A stretch of 30,367 bases of DNA from CAYGZA01 sp964354135 (GTDB taxonomy: Bacteria > Planctomycetota > Planctomycetia > Pirellulales > Thermoguttaceae). A model generated the notes under the pieces. It had not been told where the DNA came from and searched no databases. It was given only the letters and a program-made list of their open reading frames with translations. Position 1 is the stretch's first letter. Each line of letters begins with the position of its first letter. A program made the position numbers and the translations under genes. The DNA lies in assembly GCA_964354135.1 (NCBI GenBank), contig CAYGZA010000039.1, forward strand, positions 1 to 30,367. Reading direction: 5' to 3'. Positions 1-6,678 of the stretch are shown in pieces.

Positions 1-697
1 GGTACTTGATGATGAGCCTCGCCTTGGGGTTGACGCGCTTGGCGGCCGCCAGCACGCGGTCCTGCGACACCCGGACCATCAGCTCGCAGCGGTAATCCTC
101 CCAAGTGTCGCCGGCGACGGGATAGGTCCGCGGGCCGACCGTGGCGGACTTTTTAGAGCGGGCTGCGTCGCACGCGCCGCAGGTGCAGTCGGTGAACCAA
201 AAGTCGTCGATCATGATCTCGTCGAAGAGCGACGCCGCGTACTCGAAGATCGCCTGAAGCTTGTCCTGGGTCGGCGGGTCCGTGTAGCAGGCAATGCTCT
301 TCCAGCGGGTCGAGGGCTTGCCTACTTGCGTGGTGGTAATGCACCCCGAGACGTCGAATCCGGCCGCAAGAAAGCGCTCCTTGGCGTGCCGGAGCGTCTC
401 GCGCCGGGCCTGATAGCCGTCGCGGAAGCTCTCGACGTAGACCTTGGTAACCGCCGTCTTCTTGCACCATTCGATGGCAGCGGAGATCCCTTGCTCCGTC
501 GCCAAATGGTCGCGAACCTGCTGCGCCGCGATGAGCGTCGAAAACCGGTGTACCTGCTCGTTGCTCTTGGCGAGTTGCCAGAGGTTTGGCGTCTTCCCAC
601 CTGCAGCATCTTGTCCGGCAGCAAGCTGCCATGGAACGCAAATCGTCAACACCGCCGAGATGAACGTCTTGACCACGAAGATCGGCTGTCTCCTCAT
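1..697 (-). CDS. Exported protein of unknown function, partial (C-terminus beyond window)
   Basis: Reading the minus strand from the ATG at 697-695 gives an uninterrupted frame of about 232 codons that runs off the left edge, so only the N-terminal part is present. A purine-rich GGAGGGAG sits a few bases before the ATG and supports this start. Residues 1-28 look like a signal peptide (two Arg, then a hydrophobic stretch ending LAAGQ), so the protein is probably exported. The body has alternating hydrophobic strands and helices. It includes an acidic motif FDEIMIDDFWFTDC followed by CGAC, reminiscent of TIM-barrel glycosidase-like proteins, but I do not recognise a family with confidence. It lies 135 bp downstream of the heparinase-like gene on the same strand, so a shared role in polysaccharide use is possible but only inferred. 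Confidence 0.75.
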   Translation of the reverse strand, partial: MRRQPIFVVKTFISAVLTICVPWQLAAGQDAAGGKTPNLWQLAKSNEQVHRFSTLIAAQQVRDHLATEQGISAAIEWCKKTAVTKVYVESFRDGYQARRETLRHAKERFLAAGFDVSGCITTTQVGKPSTRWKSIACYTDPPTQDKLQAIFEYAASLFDEIMIDDFWFTDCTCGACDAARSKKSATVGPRTYPVAGDTWEDYRCELMVRVSQDRVLAAAKRVNPKARLIIKY

Positions 698-832
698 ATC
701 TCCCTCCGCCTGTTGGCACAAGTCAGGATCAAGCGTAGCACGGGTGGCCGGTCCATCCGTGTGAATCCGCGAAGGTGATTATCGCGCCCCTCATTGCCGG
801 GCGTCAAGCTGCGGTCCAGTTCGGTCAGCACC

Positions 833-2863
833 CTACGGGTCGCTCCGCCTGGTGGAAAGCTCACCCGAAAACGGCACTCGCTTGCCGCTGCGCTCGATCG
901 ACCCGCCCACGCGGTCCTTGGTGAAAGTGATCTGCGTGGTGCCGGCAGTCACGCTGACTTCGTTCTCGGTGCTCTCTGCGGTTGCGCTCGGAGCTGAAGA
1001 GGTCTCGGCGCTGGCGGCGGTGAGCACGTGGAGAAAGTAGTCGGCGAGGGCCGGTTTCGAGGGCGCCACCTCGATGCGGCATTCCGGGGCCGGCCCCGTG
1101 TCTTTTCGCGGCGGATAAGAGCGGCCGCCGTAGCGGTACAACTCATCTCCAGCGGCAAGCCGCACCTGCGGGTTCTCGGGCAAGAGCGTCTGCACGAACA
1201 GCCGGCCCTTGCCGTTGGTCACAACCAGGTTGGGCGGCCGACCGGTCGGCGTCTTCATCGCCTGCAGGAGCCAGGTCTTGGTAAACGAGGGGTCCTTGGA
1301 CTTGACGCGGTCAAAGATCACAAACGTATCGGGCCGCAAGTACACAATCTGCCGCGTGAAGTGCTCCAGCTTGCGGGGCGAGTAGGCCCGCGTGCAGTCG
1401 CCGGCCACGTAGAGGTAGCTCCGCCGGTCCTCGAAGGCCAGCACGTCGGCGATGTCGCACTGGGCCCGCTGCTTGTGCCAATCGTCGGCGTCGGCCATCG
1501 CGCCGTTGTGGTGCCGCCAGGAGTGCGTCTGCCCGCCGTCGTTGCCGGTGACCGGGCCGGCGCGGATGCCCTTCCACGTCTCGGCCGGGTCGAAGACGAG
1601 CATTGTGCTGTGGGCAATCGTCCGCAGGTGGTAGTTCACGTCGTGGCTCGTGCCGAACTCGTCGTAGTGCCCGCCGTCGCCGGCCAGCTCCTCGTGCTTG
1701 TAGATGAGGAAGTGGCCCACGTCCAAGTGCTGGTGCGCGGTGAACCGGTCGCCGCACTTGAAGAAGAAGTACGTCGCATCCTCGCCCCAGGAGCTTCGCG
1801 CGTACACGTAACCGGGGCCGGGGCTGAAGTGCGAGAGCTTGAGCCGGTCCAGGTCGCCCTTCTCGACGGTTGCATCGCGCCAAAGGAGATCCTTGTAGGC
1901 GTAGTTGCCGATGCTTGAGCGAGGCGTGGTCTCGTTGAAGGCGTGTACGGCCTGGTGGGCCGGGTCGTCGCGGTGGTAGTTCACGAGGATCCGGCGGGCC
2001 GAAAGGGCCTTGTCGCGGTCGCCGCCGAAGAGCCGCCCGCCGCCGTCGCCCATCGGAACGGGGCGCCGCGAGCCGTACTGGCCGATGCCCGGATACATCT
2101 CGAACATGCCGGCAACGGCCCGCTGGTCGAAGAAGCGAGCCGCGGGGGTGTAGTAATCGACGCCCTCGCAGCGCCGCGCCGCCTCGCAGAGGAAAAGCCA
2201 CTCGTAGAGCCAGTAGTGGATGTAGTAGCCCTCGCCGAAGCCGCCGCCGTCGCCGGCCAGCTCCAAGGCCGGGGCCGCACGCCGCAGGTAGTCGTCCTCC
2301 AGGACCTTCAGAATCGCCGGGGCCCGCGGGTTCTCGTGGTAGGCGGCATAACACGCCAGCCCGATCCCCCAGTTCTTGTAGCCGTACCAGGCGTTATGGA
2401 AGACGTGGGTCTCCGACTGCACATTGGCATCCACGGTGCGGTTCACGTACTCGTGGAACTTCGCCCGCTCCTGATCGCTCCACGCTTCGTGGCACAGGTC
2501 GTAGGCGATGGCGCAAACGGCAAGGTCGTGGCCGAACGTGACGTGGCCCTGCTTGATCGGGCCGCGGACGTACTTCATCGCCAGCTCCTTGGCCTGCCTG
2601 GCAAGGTCCGAATCGCCCTCGACGACCGACACCAATCCCAGCGAGATCACCTTGGAGTGATCGTCGGCCCGGGCCTGCCGCGCGACCTGGACGACGCGGC
2701 GGTAGGCGTCCGAGCGATCACGACTCAGTTTCTGCAACTCCGCCCGGGAGCCGAGCAGGCGCGGGTGCTCCCTCGGGACCGGATGGCGGGCATTGGTGGC
2801 CGAAGCACCCGTCAACAACGCCCCCAGGGCAATCGCCGCCGCCAAGAGTCCTATGTGCCGCAT
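833..2863 (-). CDS. Secreted heparinase II/III-like polysaccharide lyase
   Basis: A 676-residue protein with an N-terminal signal peptide (residues 1-22), then the HPRLLGSRAEL opening seen in heparinase II/III and alginate-lyase type proteins. An alpha-helical toroid-like region follows (about 40-330), with NWGIGLACYA near 164 and EGYYIHYWLY near 211. The C-terminal beta-sandwich part holds HQHLDVGHF near 377, GDGGHYDEFG near 396 and the IAHST motif near 416. These Asn/Tyr/His positions match where this fold places its eliminase catalytic residues. The expected role is beta-elimination of uronic-acid-containing polysaccharides in the periplasm or outside the cell; the substrate cannot be read from sequence. 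The ATG at 2863 is preceded by GGAGAG. It lies 133 bp downstream of the ABC permease gene and upstream of the partial exported protein, all on one strand. Confidence 0.88.
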   Translation of the reverse strand: MRHIGLLAAAIALGALLTGASATNARHPVPREHPRLLGSRAELQKLSRDRSDAYRRVVQVARQARADDHSKVISLGLVSVVEGDSDLARQAKELAMKYVRGPIKQGHVTFGHDLAVCAIAYDLCHEAWSDQERAKFHEYVNRTVDANVQSETHVFHNAWYGYKNWGIGLACYAAYHENPRAPAILKVLEDDYLRRAAPALELAGDGGGFGEGYYIHYWLYEWLFLCEAARRCEGVDYYTPAARFFDQRAVAGMFEMYPGIGQYGSRRPVPMGDGGGRLFGGDRDKALSARRILVNYHRDDPAHQAVHAFNETTPRSSIGNYAYKDLLWRDATVEKGDLDRLKLSHFSPGPGYVYARSSWGEDATYFFFKCGDRFTAHQHLDVGHFLIYKHEELAGDGGHYDEFGTSHDVNYHLRTIAHSTMLVFDPAETWKGIRAGPVTGNDGGQTHSWRHHNGAMADADDWHKQRAQCDIADVLAFEDRRSYLYVAGDCTRAYSPRKLEHFTRQIVYLRPDTFVIFDRVKSKDPSFTKTWLLQAMKTPTGRPPNLVVTNGKGRLFVQTLLPENPQVRLAAGDELYRYGGRSYPPRKDTGPAPECRIEVAPSKPALADYFLHVLTAASAETSSAPSATAESTENEVSVTAGTTQITFTKDRVGGSIERSGKRVPFSGELSTRRSDP

Positions 2864-2935
2864 GGGTCACTCTCCGTGAGCGATTGCCTTCAACATCGAG
2901 CGTCCGCGCTAGGCTGAAGGATAACCTACTTCGTG

Positions 2936-2962
2936 CTCCGTGTCCTCCGTGCCTCCGCGGTG
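2936..2962. repeat. Short degenerate 9-bp tandem repeat
   Basis: Three consecutive degenerate 9-bp units are visible (CTCCGTGTC, CTCCGTGCC, TCCGCGGTG) in the 133-bp gap between the heparinase and permease genes. Purpose unknown. I have the impression that similar CTCCGTG-rich strings are scattered in environmental bacterial genomes, but this cannot be tested here. Confidence 0.4.
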
Positions 2963-2996
2963 AATCCCTTTCGTGCGCCGAGTCGGACCTGCGAGG

Positions 2997-3848
2997 TCAG
3001 TGCGGCACCGGGATGTCGCGCCACGAGAAGACCACGGCAGCCACCAGGTAGCCGGCCAGTCCGATTCCCACGAGGGTCCCACTGTAGCCCCACGCGAGTC
3101 CCGGCTCCGAAAGGACCAGCTTCTGGGGCTCATACGCCGTGAGGAACGACAGGTACTTGATCCAGGCCCCGCGGGGCCAGAGCAGGCCGACCATCTTGAG
3201 AATGAACGAGACGGCAAAGAGCCCGCCGGCCAGGCAGATCGTCCGCCAGCGATTGCGGTCCCAGGAAGAAAACATCGCCGTCACGCCCGTCAGGCAGAAG
3301 GTCATGGCAGCCAGATTCGCAACGCCCGGGAGCAGGCTCACGGGCGCGACCTTTCCTGGGAGAGTGACCGTAGCCACCCCGATGCAGCTTCCCGCCCAAA
3401 GCGAAAGCGCCAGAACCACCGCGCCAAGGGCGGCGACAATCGCGGAGACGGCCATCACCTCGGCCCGGCGGACGGGGAGCGACAGCAGGAGGTCCATTGT
3501 GCCGCGGCTGATCTCGCCGCTGACGACGTCGGAGCCCCGGCCCACCGCCCAGCCGAGGCAAACCACCATCGTGATCACGTGGCTGTATAAGATGCTCAGC
3601 CGGCCGGTCGGGGTGGCCAGCTTGTGCAGCTCCACGCCCACCAGCTTGTCCAACGACTTGCCCACCAACGGCTGGAAGAACCGCGAGACCTGCTCCAGGA
3701 AGGCCATCAGCGCCTCCGGCTGGAAATGGCTGATCAGCCAGACGAAGACCCAGCCGAAGAGCACCAGAAGCGCGGCGCTTATGACCAGTTGCACCCAGCA
3801 GTCGCGGAAACCCTTGCGCCACAACATCCGGTTCATCGTGCGGCCCAT
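2997..3848 (-). CDS. ABC-2 type transporter permease
   Basis: A 283-residue integral membrane protein with about six hydrophobic segments: near residues 20-40, 90-100, 128-150, 170-195, 203-220 and 255-275. The sequence SGEISRGTMDLLLSLPVRR in the first cytoplasmic loop is the typical coupling-loop region of ABC-2 family permeases (NatB/NosY-like), and the C-terminus ends FSWRDIPVPH as in that group. The role is to form the membrane channel of an ABC exporter; the substrate is unknown. No ATPase gene is adjacent. The next minus-strand gene upstream is the multiheme cytochrome gene, now separated by the mobile element. A second ATG at 3836 is equally possible as start, because the G-rich tract abuts the first ATG. 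The missing ATPase partner is the odd feature; it may lie elsewhere in the genome. Confidence 0.82.
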   Translation of the reverse strand: MGRTMNRMLWRKGFRDCWVQLVISAALLVLFGWVFVWLISHFQPEALMAFLEQVSRFFQPLVGKSLDKLVGVELHKLATPTGRLSILYSHVITMVVCLGWAVGRGSDVVSGEISRGTMDLLLSLPVRRAEVMAVSAIVAALGAVVLALSLWAGSCIGVATVTLPGKVAPVSLLPGVANLAAMTFCLTGVTAMFSSWDRNRWRTICLAGGLFAVSFILKMVGLLWPRGAWIKYLSFLTAYEPQKLVLSEPGLAWGYSGTLVGIGLAGYLVAAVVFSWRDIPVPH

Positions 3849-3914
3849 CCCCCCGGATCAGCAATCGCTCAAGCCGCCATTGTACCACCGGCGGGGCCGT
3901 TTCGCCCGGGCTTC

Positions 3915-3922
3915 CGGCAGGC
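3915..3922. repeat. Left target-site duplication
   Basis: CGGCAGGC directly outside the left inverted repeat matches CGACAGGC outside the right end at 7 of 8 positions. The length is in the usual range for IS1-family duplications (about 8-9 bp). Confidence 0.7.
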
Positions 3923-3941
3923 GGTAGTGGGTCAGTTTGAA
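3923..3941 (+). repeat. Left terminal inverted repeat of the IS1-like element
   Basis: GGTAGTGGGTCAGTTTGAA. It matches the reverse complement of 6652-6670 at 18 of 19 positions (T/C at position 16). Confidence 0.85.
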
Positions 3942-3963
3942 ATCCGGAATCCCTAGGCCGCAG

Positions 3964-3992
3964 TTGCCGGCAGCCGCGGTGCTGGCTATACT
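3964..3992 (+). promoter_or_regulatory. Sigma-70-like promoter of the small KGG protein gene (leaderless)
   Basis: TTGCCG at 3964-3969, a 17-bp spacer and TATACT at 3987-3992. Only 6 bases separate the -10 box from the ATG at 3999, so transcription should start at or within a base or two of the start codon. This gives a leaderless mRNA. Confidence 0.6.
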
Positions 3993-3998
3993 CCGAGT

Positions 3999-4256
3999 AT
4001 GCCTAAGCGATCAAGCAAACAGAAGGACCCTTCGGAAATCGCCCGGCACGTTCTCGACGCCGTTGTGCCGGATGCCGAGGTCGAGGTGCCCCATGAACCA
4101 CCAAAGTCAGAGAAGAACCCGGCCGCGGTCGCTCTCGGGCGGCTGGGGGGATTGAAAGGTGGCAAGGCGCGGGCTGCCAAGCTGGACGCTGAGCAACGAA
4201 GAGAGATCGCTAGGAAGGCAGCGCAGAAGCGTTGGGCTGGCAAGAAGCCAAGCTAA
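3999..4256 (+). CDS. Small basic KGG-type protein of unknown function (element passenger)
   Basis: An 85-residue protein. The first half is acidic and Pro-rich (residues 10-40). The second half is strongly basic, with the signature KNPAAVALGRLGGLKGGKAR followed by AAKLDAEQRREIARKAAQKRW. This C-terminal block recurs in many small bacterial hypothetical proteins and resembles KGG-type stress or nucleic-acid-binding motifs. DNA or RNA binding is therefore plausible but unproven. It starts at the ATG placed 6 bases after a -10 box, without a ribosome binding site, consistent with leaderless translation. Its stop codon overlaps the stop of the convergent AAA+ ATPase gene (shared bases 4253-4256), so the two passengers are packed tail to tail. 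Base composition is as GC-rich as the host, unlike the ATPase gene. Confidence 0.75.
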   Translation: MPKRSSKQKDPSEIARHVLDAVVPDAEVEVPHEPPKSEKNPAAVALGRLGGLKGGKARAAKLDAEQRREIARKAAQKRWAGKKPS

Positions 4257-5530
4257 AACAAATATCCTTCTGGTGGTTCGTGTATTCTCTTCTTCAAAGC
4301 CTCTAGATCGGATAGGGAAATCAGTTTGTCCGCAAGCCCTCGAATAAGAACATACGGCTGCATCAGGGGATTCTCAAAGTGAAACCTTGGTCTGGATGAT
4401 CTAGTGTCTTTGATCAGAACCGGTCCGCGTTTACTTTCGCAAAATGCGTGAAGATGCCTAGCAAAGGCCGCGACCTTGTACGGTTTCGCGAGAATCCGTT
4501 CCAACGGTGGTCGTACATCGCCAGCGTAAAACCAGCCAAGATCGTCCGTTTCGGCAAGTGCGCACGCCGAGAGAACCTCTTCGTATAGGGCGTCCTTTCT
4601 TGAACTTGTAATGGCGTCCGAATAATCAGACCGAATGGATGCTTGGGCATTGTTAATGGCCTCCTTTACAGCGTTTTGAACGTGCTCTTCCGAAACGTGT
4701 AGCGATTTTCCGTCCAGTGCGGCTCTTCCCGAATAGAGGCCCAAAAGATGGGCATAATGTGGCAGTCCTCGCGATAGCCGCCCTATTTCATCGACGGCTT
4801 TTGGATCAATTGTCATCCCATTCTTTTTCAACCCTTGGGTTACGATTGATTCTAGTTCTCCATCAGACATTCGAGGCATGTGAATCTGCTTGAGACAACG
4901 TTCCAGGGACCGATGGTTTGCTATGAGCGTTTCTACATCGTCAGCTACGCCGATCAGCACCACGGTAGCGGGCACAACTCTATCGGAAAAAAACTTGAGC
5001 GTATCTGACATCATAGCTCGCGCCTCCGCGCTCGCGAGTTTATCGAACTCGTCGAGAATAACGACCACAATGTCCTTTTGACCGAGGCCGTGGAGAACTC
5101 TTCGGACAACATCTGGCGAGATGTTGTCCGAATACGAACCAAGATACTCCTTGATTAACCTTTTCTCAGGTTTTTCTAGGACTACGCCATTTTTTTCAGC
5201 GTCCGCTTTGAATGCAATTTCCTCGAAGACGCGCTTCCAAATGTCGCTGTAGGTGTCTGATACCATGCAGTTGATCTGCGGCGCGATGACATCAGAATCA
5301 GGTGCATGAAGCTTTGAAAAAATCATGTTTGCCAGCGATGTCTTTCCCACCCCACGTTCACCATAAAGCACTGCGTGTTGGCCCTGCTGGTTGATTGCGT
5401 CCACTACATTCCGAATTTGAGGCCGCCGCCCCGCGAAAAGGTCTTCGCGGTTTATTGGGGTAGTTGGCTTGAAAACGGTCCCCAGCATAAACGCCTTTTC
5501 CTCGAATTCTCCGCGACTTGTCTCAGTCAT
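4253..5530 (-). CDS. Orc1/Cdc6-like AAA+ ATPase (element passenger)
   Basis: A 425-residue soluble protein. Walker A is GERGVGKTS at residues 57-65, Walker B is VVVILDEFD at about 155-163 and a sensor-1-like strand VVLIGVADD lies at 191-199. A helical lid follows (about 205-300) and then a C-terminal part with winged-helix character (about 320-400). The layout fits the Orc1-like/STAND-related P-loop ATPases annotated simply as ATP-binding proteins. An ATP-driven switch acting on DNA or a protein partner is expected, but the target is unknown. The ATG at 5530 is preceded by AAGGGG and is preferred over an upstream TTG at 5602. Hand counts of G+C in two 60-base lines (4621-4680: 25; 5161-5220: 23) contrast with about 41 of 60 in a host gene line (7921-7980), so the gene is clearly foreign. 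It sits between the element ends, so I call it cargo. Confidence 0.85.
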   Translation of the reverse strand: MTETSRGEFEEKAFMLGTVFKPTTPINREDLFAGRRPQIRNVVDAINQQGQHAVLYGERGVGKTSLANMIFSKLHAPDSDVIAPQINCMVSDTYSDIWKRVFEEIAFKADAEKNGVVLEKPEKRLIKEYLGSYSDNISPDVVRRVLHGLGQKDIVVVILDEFDKLASAEARAMMSDTLKFFSDRVVPATVVLIGVADDVETLIANHRSLERCLKQIHMPRMSDGELESIVTQGLKKNGMTIDPKAVDEIGRLSRGLPHYAHLLGLYSGRAALDGKSLHVSEEHVQNAVKEAINNAQASIRSDYSDAITSSRKDALYEEVLSACALAETDDLGWFYAGDVRPPLERILAKPYKVAAFARHLHAFCESKRGPVLIKDTRSSRPRFHFENPLMQPYVLIRGLADKLISLSDLEALKKRIHEPPEGYLF

Positions 5531-5542
5531 GGCTATCCCCTT

Positions 5543-5622
5543 CGTGTAGTTTGTGGCATCTATCGTGTAGTTAAGTGTAGCAATGCCTCCAACGCCTGGC
5601 AATAGTACTACTCACTGTGTAG
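5543..5622. repeat. Direct repeats upstream of the AAA+ ATPase gene (possible operator)
   Basis: CGTGTAGTT occurs at 5543-5551 and again at 5564-5572, exactly 21 bp apart, about two helical turns. The core GTGTAG recurs at 5575-5580 and 5617-5622. The first copy lies 12 bp upstream of the ATPase start codon. Repeats in phase upstream of a start suggest a protein-binding site, possibly for autoregulation; this is inference. Confidence 0.45.
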
Positions 5623-5760
5623 CGGATGATGCAAACGTAGATGTTTTCCATTGGTCCCAACATGGGTGGGTAATTGCAGGGGGGTGGCAGAATGCGCAGA
5701 TGACGTAACAACTTACACTGCAAATAGTTAGGCCAAGAGCGGAATTCCACTTTCTGCCTC

Positions 5761-5790
5761 TTGACGTACTTGACCGCTCAAGCATATAAT
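5761..5790 (+). promoter_or_regulatory. Transposase promoter (leaderless)
   Basis: TTGACG at 5761-5766, an 18-bp spacer and a perfect TATAAT at 5785-5790. Six bases lie between the -10 box and the transposase ATG at 5797, the same spacing as in the other plus-strand gene of the element, so the transcript should begin at the start codon. Confidence 0.7.
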
Positions 5791-5796
5791 GAGGGC

Positions 5797-6661
5797 ATGA
5801 ACACGCTAACCCACGAAAAACGCTGTGCGGTTGTCCGGTGCCTGGTCGACGGATGCTCAATCAGAGCCACCACCCGAATTACGGGGGTCGCCAAGAACAC
5901 CATCCAAAAGCTAACCTGCGAGCTGGGCGAAGCAGTCCTCCAGTACCACGACAACGTGGTCCGCAAGGTGAAGACTCAGCGGGTCCAGTGCGATGAGGTT
6001 TGGTGTTTCTGCTATGCCAAGGACAAGAACCTGCCCGACGAAATGCGGGGCCAGCCCGGGGTTGGCTCTATTTGGACATGGACCGCGCTGGACGCCGATT
6101 CCAAACTGATGATCGGTTGGAGACTTGGGGCCCGAGACGCGGCCAACGCCTATGCCTTCATGGGCAATGTGGCAGCCCGGCTGGCGAACCGGGTGCAACT
6201 CACCACAGACGGCAACCGGGTCTATCTGGATGCGGTTGACGCCCACCTGTGTGGCCATGTCGATTACGCGATGCTTCAAGAGCTTTACGGTCGGGAAGAG
6301 GGCGATGAGCGAACTTACAGCCCCCCCAAGGTGCATCGGAACCGAAACGCACATCATCGACGGCAATCCGGATCCGGAGCATATCTCGACCAGCTACATG
6401 GAGCGGCAGAACCTCAACGTCCGGATGCAAAACCGCCGGTACACCAGTTTGACTAACGCCTTCTCCAAGAAGTTCGAGATGCTGGTCTACAGCGTGGGAA
6501 TCACCTTCTTCTATCACAACTTCGTCCGCATTCACCAGACACTCCGATCGACGCCGGCCATGAAAGCGGGGATAGCCGACCACAAGTGGTCCATCGGAGA
6601 GATGGTGGACCTACTGCCCGAATCCACTCACCCCCACCGTCGGGAGAAAAGTTCGAACTGA
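5797..6661 (+). pseudogene. IS1-family transposase, broken by a +1 frameshift
   Basis: The intact product would have 287 residues. It has an N-terminal helix-turn-helix (SIRATTRITGVAKNTIQKL, residues 21-39) and a DDE catalytic domain with D66 (QCDEVW), D138 (TTDGN) and a candidate E202 (STSYMERQN) counted across the shift. The first frame is good up to TYSPP and then degenerates. The family sequence resumes as CIGTETHIIDGNPDP in the next frame and ends at 6661. The switch lies at a run of seven C (6321-6327), so one extra base restores or destroys the protein. This could be a real inactivating indel or a sequencing error. A programmed shift is less likely, because IS1 itself uses a -1 shift at an A-rich site early in the gene. 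The stop codon lies inside the right inverted repeat. Confidence 0.85.
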
Positions 6662-6670
6662 CCCACTACC
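6652..6670 (-). repeat. Right terminal inverted repeat of the IS1-like element
   Basis: Its reverse complement GGTAGTGGGTCAGTTCGAA matches the left end at 18 of 19 positions. It includes the transposase stop codon TGA (6659-6661). Confidence 0.85.
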
Positions 6671-6678
6671 CGACAGGC
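6671..6678. repeat. Right target-site duplication
   Basis: CGACAGGC directly outside the right inverted repeat and immediately adjacent to the stop codon (6681-6679) of the minus-strand cytochrome gene. It matches the left copy at 7 of 8 positions. Confidence 0.7.

Larger units (their letters stand above)
3923..6670 (+). mobile_element. IS1-like insertion element with passenger genes
   Basis: The ends at 3923-3941 and 6652-6670 form a 19-bp inverted repeat with one mismatch. They are flanked by 8-bp direct repeats, CGGCAGGC at 3915-3922 and CGACAGGC at 6671-6678 (7/8). The outermost GGTAGTG resembles the known IS1 terminus (GGTAATG/GGTGATG). The right inverted repeat contains the transposase stop codon, as expected of a compact IS. 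Between the ends are a small basic protein gene, a convergent AAA+ ATPase gene and a frameshifted IS1-family transposase. I found no second copy of the left end near the transposase, so the whole 2748 bp appears to be the transposing unit. The element lies in the gap between two minus-strand host genes, and removing it leaves a spacing of about 74 bp plus one target copy. Confidence 0.85.

Noticed and set aside
5612..5860. 82-codon minus-strand frame between the ATPase and the transposase
   Set aside because: No ribosome binding site, no recognisable motif, and it overlaps the transposase promoter and start; probably chance.
5797..6661. Programmed frameshifting of the transposase
   Set aside because: The change is +1 in a homopolymer late in the catalytic domain, unlike the -1 shift of IS1 at an early A-rich site; an indel is simpler.
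3923..6670. Composite transposon made of two IS copies
   Set aside because: Only one transposase and one pair of ends are visible; no second IS or internal ends were found.
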